Positions 1 through 5,899 of a stretch of DNA of 10,781 nucleotides are shown piece after piece. The stretch comes from an uncultured Lysobacteraceae bacterium. GTDB lineage: Bacteria; Pseudomonadota; Gammaproteobacteria; Xanthomonadales; Rhodanobacteraceae. Under the pieces are notes generated by a model. The model did no database searches. It was not told where the DNA came from and saw only the letters and a list, made by a program, of their open reading frames with translations. The position numbers and the translations under genes were made by a program. Location: positions 1 through 10,781 of the forward strand of contig CAMLLF010000067.1 in the NCBI GenBank assembly GCA_946480705.1. The letters are read 5' to 3'. Position 1 is the stretch's first letter. The number at the start of each line of letters is the position of its first letter.

Positions 1-70
1 GAGAACCCGCAGGTCGGGTACTACATCGTGACGGTCGGCGAGCAGCGGCACGGCACGCACGAGCGCGACG
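1..70. other. Unassigned left edge
   Basis: I cannot assign this stretch to any gene. The plus-strand frame starting at base 1 stays open until a TAG at 112-114 and begins plausibly (ENPQVGYYIVTVGE), but it quickly becomes arginine-rich, as out-of-frame GC-rich DNA does. Minus-strand frames are also open here. The recognisable RCK_C similarity of the next feature stops at about base 71, so bases 1-70 may be a further piece of different origin or simply non-coding DNA. Confidence 0.3.
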
Positions 71-238
71 GCGAAGGCCGACGTCGGCGAGCGAACGCCC
101 GACTGCGTCCTTAGGCGCCCGCACCTTGGCGATGGCGAAGCCGTCGTCGAACTCGATGTAGTCGAGCATCCGGCCGGTGATCAGATGCGCGACCCGCTCG
201 CCCATCTCGGACGCCTGCAGGATCGAGGTCGTGGCGCC
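71..238 (-). pseudogene. Fragment of TrkA/KtrA-type potassium channel regulatory subunit (RCK_C piece)
   Basis: Read on the minus strand from 238 down to 71, one frame gives 56 residues that look like the junction into the C-terminal RCK domain of a TrkA/KtrA potassium-uptake regulator. Telltale pieces are EMGERVAHLITGRM, DYIEFDDGFAIAKVRAP and VGRSLADVGLR. Family members continue from there with a 'GVTVVGVK'-like strand. Here the similarity ends at about base 71, and the N-terminal nucleotide-binding Rossmann domain is absent upstream. The frame differs from that of the DCC oxidoreductase that abuts and overlaps it, so the fragment has no start codon or ribosome binding site of its own. From memory the wording resembles actinobacterial members, which is an impression only. 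It may be a gene remnant brought in by rearrangement, or an assembly chimera. Domain identity is moderately sure; origin is inferred. Confidence 0.6.
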
Positions 239-596
239 GGCGGCGCAGGCCCGGCCGCCAGCGCGTGAACAGCCGGTAGGCCGCGTCGGCTGCGCGATAG
301 AGCGCGTCGAAGCGTTGCAGCGGAGCGACGAGCAGGCGCCAGCCCGGCAGCCGCTGCCACAGGCACAGATGGGCCTGCAGGCCGATGCGCAGACGCCCGT
401 CGCCGTCGCGCACGTGCAGCAGCGCGAGCGCCGCGGCCAGATCGAAGCCGTCGCGCTCGACCGACGGCGCGTCGCTCGCGATGTCGTGCCAGCGGATCGC
501 GGCCTGCGGCGCGAGCCGGCGGTAGGCGGCGACCTCGCGGCGGCAGAGCGGGCAATAGCCGTCGAAGAACACGGTGATGGGTTGCGGGCAGGGCAT
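111..596 (-). CDS. Thiol-disulfide oxidoreductase DCC family protein (DUF393), chimeric C-terminus
   Basis: The 161-residue frame opens with the hallmark of the DCC/DUF393 family: a short strand (ITVFFDGYCPLC) holding a CxxC pair at Cys15 and Cys18, followed by REVAAYRR. The fold is thioredoxin-like. Members are predicted thiol-disulfide exchange proteins, often cytosolic, with substrates mostly unknown. Family similarity runs to about residue 117 (the LYRAADAAYRLFTRWRPGL part). From about residue 119 the frame is arginine-rich nonsense that overlaps the RCK_C-like fragment in another frame, so the last ~43 residues are probably not native. The ATG at 594-596 is chosen because the motif begins a few residues later. 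Upstream codons in the same frame (to 710) look non-coding. No clear Shine-Dalgarno is visible, and a 7-bp inverted repeat sits directly before the start. It lies 144 bp downstream of the AraC-type gene on the same strand, so co-transcription is possible. Confidence 0.75.
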   Translation of the reverse strand: MPCPQPITVFFDGYCPLCRREVAAYRRLAPQAAIRWHDIASDAPSVERDGFDLAAALALLHVRDGDGRLRIGLQAHLCLWQRLPGWRLLVAPLQRFDALYRAADAAYRLFTRWRPGLRRRRHDLDPAGVRDGRAGRASDHRPDARLHRVRRRLRHRQGAGA

Positions 597-624
597 GGCG
601 ACAGTCCGGCGGGGCGATGTCGCC
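597..624 (-). promoter_or_regulatory. Inverted repeat abutting the DCC gene start codon
   Basis: GGCGACA (597-603) and TGTCGCC (618-624) are perfect 7-bp arms around a 14-base GC-rich loop, and the stem ends directly before the ATG at 596. In the mRNA this hairpin would cover the region where a ribosome binding site should be. It could limit translation, or it could be chance in GC-rich DNA. The rest of the gap up to 740 shows no convincing promoter or terminator. Confidence 0.35.
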
Positions 625-740
625 AGCCTCGGACGCGCCGCGATGCGCGCGCTTCCGCAATGACCATTCCGCAGCAGAAATTCCGCCCTTGCGCGTGCGG
701 CCCTGCGCAATCAGCAGGTTACGGATTTCCAGAATGATCG

Positions 741-1796
741 TTATGCAATCGGTGCGGCGCTTGCGCCGGCGTCCGCGGCGCGCTTGCGATAGCGGCCCGG
801 CACCTCGCCGGTGATTTCGCGGAATGCGGCGTAGAAATTGGACTGCGAGGTGAAGCCGACCGACAGGCCGACCGACAGCACCGACGCGTCGGGCTCGGCC
901 AGCAGCAGGCGCTGCGCCGCGGCGACGCGATGCTCGCGCACATGGCGCGAGAAGCCGACGCCGAAAGCCGTGTTGATGAGTTCGGACAACTGGTGCGGCG
1001 TCAGCTCCATGAGTTCGGCAAGACTCGCGAGACTCAGGTTTTCGTCGGCGTAGACCTTGTCTTCGGTGAACAGCCGCGCGAGCCGCGCGAGCGCGGCGTC
1101 TTTGTCGACGCGCGCGAGCGTCGAATTCGCGTAGGCACTGCGCACCGCGTCGGCGGCGCGGCCGGGCAGGTCGGGATGGCGCAGCAGCAGCCACAGGGCC
1201 AGCCAGAAACCCACCGCGATCAGCAGCGCGTAGCCGACGACGTAGGCGCGCTCGCCGACCCAGCTGGCCGCGAGGCCGAGTGCGAGCACGAGCGCGGCGA
1301 TCGCCGCGAAGCCGGCGAACGCGGCCGCTTCGACGCGGAAATGGCGTCGCTGCGAGCGCAGGCGATGGACCAGCCGCAGCAGCAACAGTGCATGCGCGGT
1401 GCCGAATGCGAACGCGAGCGGCACGGCGATGCGGCCCGGCAGGACGAAGGCGAGCGCGAGCGGCGCGTAGTGCAGCGCACGCCACCAGCGAGGCGGCGCC
1501 GGCGGCTGCAGTGCGGCCGTGAAGAAGCGATGGAACGCGGCGGCGGCGACGAACAGCAGCGCGACGTAGACCGGCTTGTCGAACAGCGGCGTGCCCTCGA
1601 GCAACTGCGCGGCATGCGCGCCCTGCAGGGCCGCGAGACTCGCGAGCAGCACGAGCCCGTGCGCGCGGGCGGTCGCGTCCTGGCCGGTCGGGCCGTAGCC
1701 GCCGAGTCCGGCCGCGATCAGCAGCAATGCGCTGCCGACCGAGAAACCGACGGCAAGCACGGTGAGCACGGCAAATACGGTCAGGACGGCGAGCAT
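741..1796 (-). CDS. AraC family transcriptional regulator with N-terminal multi-helix membrane domain
   Basis: This 351-residue protein has two parts. Residues 1 to about 206 form a chain of hydrophobic helices (roughly 4-30, 47-65, 75-97, 108-140, 156-177 and 186-206) joined by short charged loops, which predicts an inner-membrane domain. Residues ~235-338 form a two-helix-turn-helix AraC/XylS DNA-binding domain. Its first HTH is around LSLASLAELMELTPHQLSEL, and its second ends in the family signature GFTSQSNFYAAFREITGEVPGRYRK. Membrane-embedded AraC regulators of this layout are common in Xanthomonadales and Bacteroidetes. The signal sensed is unknown, and transduction through the membrane is inferred. 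The ATG at 1796 is chosen because the first helix starts there. A longer in-frame extension to 1937 would be arginine-rich and would overlap the divergent SRPBCC gene. No strong Shine-Dalgarno is seen. It diverges from the SRPBCC gene across 107 bp, so it may control that gene, the downstream DCC gene, or itself. Confidence 0.85.
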   Translation of the reverse strand: MLAVLTVFAVLTVLAVGFSVGSALLLIAAGLGGYGPTGQDATARAHGLVLLASLAALQGAHAAQLLEGTPLFDKPVYVALLFVAAAAFHRFFTAALQPPAPPRWWRALHYAPLALAFVLPGRIAVPLAFAFGTAHALLLLRLVHRLRSQRRHFRVEAAAFAGFAAIAALVLALGLAASWVGERAYVVGYALLIAVGFWLALWLLLRHPDLPGRAADAVRSAYANSTLARVDKDAALARLARLFTEDKVYADENLSLASLAELMELTPHQLSELINTAFGVGFSRHVREHRVAAAQRLLLAEPDASVLSVGLSVGFTSQSNFYAAFREITGEVPGRYRKRAADAGASAAPIA

Positions 1797-1903
1797 CGAG
1801 CGTGGTCGTGCGCAGACATGGTGCGGAGCATCGCGGCTGGACTCTGGTCGGCGCAAGCGGCGCGCATCGACAATAGCCGGACGAATTCCCGCGGAGCAGC
1901 GCC
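1797..1903. promoter_or_regulatory. Divergent intergenic region, araC-type gene / SRPBCC gene
   Basis: These 107 bases must hold the 5' ends of both divergent genes. I find no -10/-35 pair that I would trust. GGAG at 1893-1896 is the ribosome binding site of the plus-strand gene. The region is a natural candidate for binding by the AraC-type regulator encoded on its left, an inference from arrangement only. Confidence 0.35.
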
Positions 1904-2389
1904 ATGCGTGCCGAAGCGTCAGACAGGACCAACGCACACGCCGTCGCGCATGCGCAGTTCACGATACGGCGCAGCTACGCGGCCGCACCGCCGTGGGTGT
2001 TCGCGGCCTGGGCCGATCCGGCGATCCGGCAGCGCTGGTTCGTCGCGTCCGACAGCTGGGACGTCTGCGATCACGGCCACGACTTCCGCGTCGGCGGCGT
2101 CGAGCACGGCCGCTTCCAGCGTCGCGCGGGCGAGCCGGTCTATGCGAGCGAGGCGATCTATCTCGACATCGTCGCGCCGCGCCGCATCGTCACGGCCTGC
2201 ACGCTCGCGCGCGACGGCGTGCGCATCGCCGCGACGCTGCTGACCGTGCAGTTCGACGCCGACGGCAGCCGCACGCGCCTCGTGCTGACCGAGCAGGGCG
2301 CCTTCCTCGACCGCCACGATTCCTCGCGCGCCCGCGAGCAGGGCTGGCAGCAACTGCTCGACGCGCTCGGGCGCGAGTTCGGCGGCTGA
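1904..2389 (+). CDS. SRPBCC (AHSA1/START-like) domain protein
   Basis: The 161-residue soluble protein matches the AHSA1/polyketide-cyclase-like SRPBCC group, a helix-grip fold with a deep hydrophobic pocket. Visible hallmarks are FTIRRSYAAAPPWVFAAWADPAIRQRWF near residues 19-46 in pieces (strand, then the 'VF-AW-DP--RQRWF' helix signature), FRVGGVEHGRF near 61-71, the YLDIVAPRRIV strand at 86-96, and the C-terminal helix with GWQQLLDALGREF. Members bind small hydrophobic ligands or act as stress or co-chaperone proteins, and the ligand cannot be told from sequence. The ATG at 1904 follows GGAG (1893-1896) with 7-nt spacing. It has no signal peptide, so it is probably cytosolic. It diverges from the AraC-type regulator and precedes yceI on the same strand by 137 bp. 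Confidence 0.82.
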   Translation: MRAEASDRTNAHAVAHAQFTIRRSYAAAPPWVFAAWADPAIRQRWFVASDSWDVCDHGHDFRVGGVEHGRFQRRAGEPVYASEAIYLDIVAPRRIVTACTLARDGVRIAATLLTVQFDADGSRTRLVLTEQGAFLDRHDSSRAREQGWQQLLDALGREFGG

Positions 2390-2526
2390 CGCGAGAAAAA
2401 ATCGCGGCGCGTGTCGATTCCGGCCGCGCCGGTTCGACGCCTCTGCAGAGCGCGATGCGCGGACCGGTACACACTGCCGATCGCCGCGGCTCGCGTATCG
2501 TTCGTCCACCGCCCTGGAGCCTCGCC
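2390..2526 (+). other. Gap before yceI
   Basis: This 137-base gap begins with an A-rich run inside GCGAGAAAAAATCGC. Its 4-bp arms are too short, and no T run follows, so it is not a terminator. I see no reliable promoter boxes. GGAG at 2516-2519 is the yceI ribosome binding site. Confidence 0.4.
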
Positions 2527-3117
2527 ATGTCCCTGCATCCGCGCCTGTTCGCCCTGTTCGCCGTCGCCGCGCTGCCGGCCTATGCCGCGCCCGAAAAATA
2601 CGTGCTCGATCCCGACCACACGTTTCCGAGCCTCGAAATGCCGCACATGGGCCTGTCGGTCTGGCGCGGCAAGTTCAACCGCACGAGCGGCGAGGTTGTG
2701 CTCGATCTGGCCGCGCGCCGCGGCACGGTGAAGGTCGAGGTCGACGCGAACAGCATCGACTTCGGTCTGGACTCCATGCACGAACACGCGATCACCGCCG
2801 ACTGGCTCGACGTCGCGAAGCATCCGAAGCTCGTCTATACCGGCGAGCTGCAGTTCACCGGCGACAAGCCGACCTCGGTCAAGGGCCAGCTCACGCTGCG
2901 CGGCGTCACCAGGCCGCTGACGCTCGACATCAAGAGCTTCACCTGCATGGAGCATCCGTATTTCAAGAAGCCGGTCTGCGGCGCCGACGCCGAAGCGCGC
3001 CTGGACCGCGGCGACTACGGCATGACGCAGCACACCGACAATGGCATGGGCAAGTTCCTGATCCGCATCCAGGTCGAAGCGTTCAAGGATGCATTGCCGA
3101 CGATGCCGACGAGCTGA
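2527..3117 (+). CDS. YceI family protein, secreted (periplasmic lipid-binding-like)
   Basis: The 196-residue protein starts with a typical Sec signal peptide: a positively charged start, a hydrophobic run LFALFAVAALPAYA, and predicted cleavage after residue 20 (AYA|AP). The mature part is a YceI/lipocalin-like beta barrel that in characterised homologues binds polyisoprenoid-type lipids in the periplasm. Supporting features are YVLDPDHTFPSLEMPHMG near residues 25-42, DANSIDFG and HAITADWLDVAKHP (73-100), GQLTLRGVTRPLTLDI (120-135), and the paired cysteines Cys140 and Cys151 with CGADAEARLDRGDYGM. The length is normal (about 190 residues). ATG 2527 is supported by GGAG 7 nt upstream and by the signal peptide; an open frame upstream lacks coding character. 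It converges on radA across the inverted repeat element. The exact ligand is unknown. Confidence 0.92.
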   Translation: MSLHPRLFALFAVAALPAYAAPEKYVLDPDHTFPSLEMPHMGLSVWRGKFNRTSGEVVLDLAARRGTVKVEVDANSIDFGLDSMHEHAITADWLDVAKHPKLVYTGELQFTGDKPTSVKGQLTLRGVTRPLTLDIKSFTCMEHPYFKKPVCGADAEARLDRGDYGMTQHTDNGMGKFLIRIQVEAFKDALPTMPTS

Positions 3118-3122
3118 GCGCA

Positions 3123-3292
3123 GTTGGGTTGAGCCGCAGGCGAAGCCCGACATCGAGGTCGTCCTGCGGGCGAACGCCCAGCGAATGAAGTGGCTCGCGG
3201 TGCATTCGAATCGTGCCGCGAGCGCATTCCTCCGACGCGGGTTCTTTGCAGCGGAATCACTTCGATGTTGGGTTTCGCCTGCTCAGCCCAAC
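3123..3292. repeat. REP/REPIN-like inverted repeat pair between convergent genes
   Basis: Two arms in opposite orientation, 3123-3159 and 3259-3292, bracket a ~100 bp spacer. The reverse complement of the left arm matches the right arm at 30 of 34 aligned positions plus one 3-base gap. Each arm is itself a weak palindrome, GTTGGG...GCCCGAC on the left and GTTGGG...GCCCAAC on the right. The spacer holds a perfect 8-bp stem, GCTCGCGG (3193-3200) with CCGCGAGC (3216-3223), around a TTCGAA-centred loop. I recall similar 'GTAGGTTGGGC...' palindromes as frequent in Xanthomonadales genomes. Family assignment is therefore from memory. The position between two convergent 3' ends is typical for REP elements, where they can act as mRNA 3'-end structures for both genes. 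Confidence 0.7.
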
Positions 3293-4666
3293 CTACGAAA
3301 CCGCGCCGAGCGCATCGCCGAGGCGCTCCACGCCGACGATTTCCATTTCGCCGATACGGGATTTTTTCGGCGCGTTCGCCTTCGGCACGACGGCCTTGAG
3401 GAAGCCGTGGGTCGCGGCTTCCTTGAGGCGTTCTTCGCCGTTGGGGACGGGGCGGATCTCGCCGGACAGGCCCACTTCGCCGAAGGCGACGAGCTTGTCG
3501 GGCAGGGCGCGGTCGCGGAAGCTCGACAGGATCGCGAACAGGATCGGCAGGTCGGCTGCGGTCTCCTGTACGCGGATGCCGCCGACCACGTTCACGAACA
3601 CGTCCTGGTCGTAGACCGCCGCGCCGCCGTGGCGGTGCAGCACGGCCAGCAGCATCGCGAGCCGGTTCTGTTCGAGGCCCAGCGCGACGCGTCGCGGGTT
3701 CGCGAGCGGCGACTGGTCGACGAGCGCCTGCACCTCGACGAGCAGCGGCCGCGTGCCTTCCCGCGTGACCATGACGGCGCTGCCGGGCGTCGGGCCCGCA
3801 TGCGCGGACAGAAAGATCGCCGACGGATTCGGCACTTCGCGCAGGCCCTTGTCCGACATCGCGAACACGCCGAGTTCGTTGACCGCGCCGAAGCGGTTCT
3901 TGAAGGCGCGCAGCACGCGGAAGCGGCTGCCCGATTCGCCTTCGAAATACAGCACCGCGTCGACCATGTGTTCGAGCACGCGCGGGCCGGCGATGCCGCC
4001 TTCCTTCGTCACGTGTCCGACGAGGAACACGCTGACGCCGGTCTCCTTGGCGAAGCGCGTGAGCTTCGCCGCCGATTCGCGCACCTGGCTGACCGAACCC
4101 GGCGCGGCGGTCAGCACTTCGGTCCATATCGTCTGGATCGAGTCGACGATGAGCACGCGAGGCTTCTGCGCGGCCGCGTGTTCGATGATGCGTTCGACGC
4201 AGGTCTCCGCGAGCGCGCGCAGCGGCGCGAGCGGCAGGCCCAGGCGCTGCGCGCGCGCGGCGACCTGGGCCAGCGATTCTTCGCCGGTGACGTACAGGCC
4301 GCTGAGCCGCTCGCCGAGCGCACCGAGCATCTGCAGCAGCAGCGTGGATTTGCCGATGCCCGGATCGCCGCCGATCAGCACGACCGAACCCTCCACGAGC
4401 CCGCCGCCGAGCACGCGGTCGAGTTCGCCGATGCCGATCGAGGTGCGTTCCTCGATGTTCTGCGCGACGTCGACGAGCGAGAGCACGCGCGGCGCGGCCG
4501 TATCGCCCGCATAGCCGCCGCGCCGCGGTGCGGCAGCTGCCTTGGCCGGCGTCACGACGATTTCGGACAGCGAATTCCAGGCGCCGCAGTCGGTGCACTG
4601 GCCCTGCCATTTGGTGTGCTCGCTGCCGCACTCGTTGCAGACATAGGCCGTCTTTGCCTTGGCCAT
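3293..4666 (-). CDS. radA: DNA repair protein RadA (Sms), branch-migration helicase
   Basis: This complete 457-residue RadA is a RecA-like ATPase that drives branch migration at recombination intermediates and helps RecA-dependent repair in the cytosol. Domains in order: a four-cysteine zinc finger (Cys10, Cys13, Cys24, Cys27); the RecA-like core with Walker A GGDPGIGKS at 99-107 and Walker B VLIVDSIQ at 171-178; the RadA-specific KNRFG motif at 256-260; and a C-terminal Lon-protease-like domain from about 280 to 435. Length is as expected for the family. The ATG at 4666 is preceded by GGAG with 6-nt spacing. It starts 13 nt after the alr stop, which indicates co-transcription with alr. Its TAG stop (3293-3295) falls at the outer edge of the inverted repeat element. 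Confidence 0.97.
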   Translation of the reverse strand: MAKAKTAYVCNECGSEHTKWQGQCTDCGAWNSLSEIVVTPAKAAAAPRRGGYAGDTAAPRVLSLVDVAQNIEERTSIGIGELDRVLGGGLVEGSVVLIGGDPGIGKSTLLLQMLGALGERLSGLYVTGEESLAQVAARAQRLGLPLAPLRALAETCVERIIEHAAAQKPRVLIVDSIQTIWTEVLTAAPGSVSQVRESAAKLTRFAKETGVSVFLVGHVTKEGGIAGPRVLEHMVDAVLYFEGESGSRFRVLRAFKNRFGAVNELGVFAMSDKGLREVPNPSAIFLSAHAGPTPGSAVMVTREGTRPLLVEVQALVDQSPLANPRRVALGLEQNRLAMLLAVLHRHGGAAVYDQDVFVNVVGGIRVQETAADLPILFAILSSFRDRALPDKLVAFGEVGLSGEIRPVPNGEERLKEAATHGFLKAVVPKANAPKKSRIGEMEIVGVERLGDALGAVS

Positions 4667-4679
4667 CGACGTCTCCGTG

Positions 4680-5756
4680 TCAGTCTTCGACGAACAAAAC
4701 GCGCTTGGTCATGCCGCAGGTCAGATCGTAGGCGATCGTGCCGGCGCGTTCGGCGACGTGTTCGACCGGCAGGCCTCGGCCCCAGAGCAGCACGCGGTCG
4801 CCGACGCGCGCCGAGGTCGCGCCGCGCAGGTCGATCGTGACGAGGTCCATCGACACGCGACCCACGATGGCAGCGCTTTGGGTCCCGACGAGAACGGGCG
4901 TGCCGACCGCGGCGCTGCGCGGATAGCCGTCGCCGTAGCCGATCGCGATGACGCCGACGTCCATGTCCTCCGGGCATTCATACGTGCCGGCGTAGCCGAC
5001 GCGCTCGCCGCGCTGCAGCCGGTTGATCGCGATCAGCCGCGTCGACAGGCTCATGGCCGGCGCGAAGCCGAAGTCCTCGCCGGACTTTCCGGCGACGACC
5101 GAGAGTCCGTAGAGCAGGCCGCCGGCGCGCACCCAGTCGCCGCGCGCCGCAGGCCAGCCGAGCACGCCGGCCGAGTTCGACAGGCAGCGCTCGCCGGGCA
5201 GGCCTTCTGTTGCCGACTGGAATTGTGCAATCTGCGAGGCCGTCGTCGTGTTGTCGAATTCGTCGGACGCGGCGAAGTGCGTCATCAGCACGATGTCGCG
5301 CTCGATCGACGGCATGACGTGCAGGCGTTCGAGCACGCCGCGCGCGCGTTCCGGCGCGAAGCCGAGCCGGTGCATGCCGGTGTCGATCTTCAGCCAGACG
5401 CGCAGCGGCCGTGCGTCGCGATCGGCCTCGAGCCAGGCGAGCTGCGATTCATGATGGATCACGGCATCGAGGCGCAGGCGGCGCAGTTCAGCGAGGTCGG
5501 CCGCTTCGTCCGGCCCCGACAACACGACGATGCGCTGGCGATGACCCGCGGCACGCAGGCGCTGGCCGTCGGCAATCGCGGCGACGCCGAACGCATCCGC
5601 TTCGGCGAACGCCCGCGCGACGCGCTCGAGCCCGTGACCGTAGCCGTCGGCCTTGACCACTGCCATGACCTTTGCGCCCGCGCTCAGGCTGCGGATGCGT
5701 GCGAGATTCGCGCGCAGGGCATCGAGGTGGATGGCGGCGACGGCGGTGCGGCTCAT
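4680..5756 (-). CDS. alr: Alanine racemase, PLP-dependent
   Basis: This 358-residue enzyme interconverts L- and D-alanine, supplying D-alanine for peptidoglycan precursors in the cytosol. The N-terminal TIM barrel carries the PLP-binding lysine Lys35 in AVVKADGYGHG. The second catalytic residue is the tyrosine at about 255 in the VGYAGTYE motif of the C-terminal beta domain. LKIDTGMHRLGF (122-133) and IGYGDGYPR (272-280) are further family signatures. The length is normal. I place the start at the ATG 5754-5756 (MSRTAVAAIHLDALRANL), the usual N-terminus. The same frame is open to 5840 but that part is low-complexity tract. No clear Shine-Dalgarno is visible before this ATG. radA follows after 13 nt, and dnaB lies upstream across a 143-bp gap. 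Whether this copy is the anabolic or only racemase cannot be seen here. Confidence 0.96.
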   Translation of the reverse strand: MSRTAVAAIHLDALRANLARIRSLSAGAKVMAVVKADGYGHGLERVARAFAEADAFGVAAIADGQRLRAAGHRQRIVVLSGPDEAADLAELRRLRLDAVIHHESQLAWLEADRDARPLRVWLKIDTGMHRLGFAPERARGVLERLHVMPSIERDIVLMTHFAASDEFDNTTTASQIAQFQSATEGLPGERCLSNSAGVLGWPAARGDWVRAGGLLYGLSVVAGKSGEDFGFAPAMSLSTRLIAINRLQRGERVGYAGTYECPEDMDVGVIAIGYGDGYPRSAAVGTPVLVGTQSAAIVGRVSMDLVTIDLRGATSARVGDRVLLWGRGLPVEHVAERAGTIAYDLTCGMTKRVLFVED

Positions 5757-5899
5757 GAAAGCAGGGGAGAGTGCAGAAGAGTGGGAAAAGAGAGGGGCAG
5801 CCGTGAAGCGACTCCGGAAACCGGTGGAGAAGCAGAACAAGCGAATTCAGCGCATCCTGCTCTCACTCGTTTCTCACTCCTCTCCACTCTTTTCTCGCT
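5757..5899. repeat. Purine/pyrimidine-skewed inverted tract between dnaB and alr
   Basis: On the plus strand the gap begins with a purine-rich run (about 5757-5800, with GAGTGGGAAAAGAGAGG) and ends with a pyrimidine-rich run (about 5868-5902, with repeats of TCTCACTC, TCTCCACTC and TTTTCTC). The two are imperfect reverse complements of each other. An 8-bp inverted repeat frames the gap: TGAAGCGA at 5804-5811 and TCGCTTCA at 5895-5902, the latter covering the dnaB stop codon. CCGG-AAA-CCGG makes a small hairpin at 5814-5824. It has no U run in the right place for an intrinsic terminator, and I see no promoter. Confidence 0.5.

Noticed and set aside
222..230. An intein or other insertion at the DnaB Walker A (residue numbers)
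   Set aside because: DnaB is a frequent intein host, so I checked. Walker A and the following helix are uninterrupted and the protein has normal length.
181..1962. A long minus-strand frame covering both the AraC-type and DCC genes
   Set aside because: It runs in a different frame from both recognisable proteins and is mostly arginine/alanine. The AraC and DCC frames carry the family motifs.
2390..2415. An intrinsic terminator after the SRPBCC gene
   Set aside because: The arms GCGA/TCGC are only 4 bp, the A run lies in the loop, and no T run follows on either strand.
3168..3179. GGGCG-AA-CGCCC as a separate hairpin in the repeat spacer
   Set aside because: A 2-base loop is too tight for a stable RNA hairpin, and the sequence is better seen as part of the larger inverted repeat.
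3089..4840. A ~580-codon plus-strand frame opposite radA
   Set aside because: It mirrors the radA coding sequence, is rich in Arg, Ala, Asp and His as antisense GC-rich frames are, and starts inside the inverted repeat.
5757..5840. An N-terminal extension of alanine racemase by 28 residues
   Set aside because: The extension translates the skewed low-complexity tract. The family N-terminus fits the ATG at 5756.
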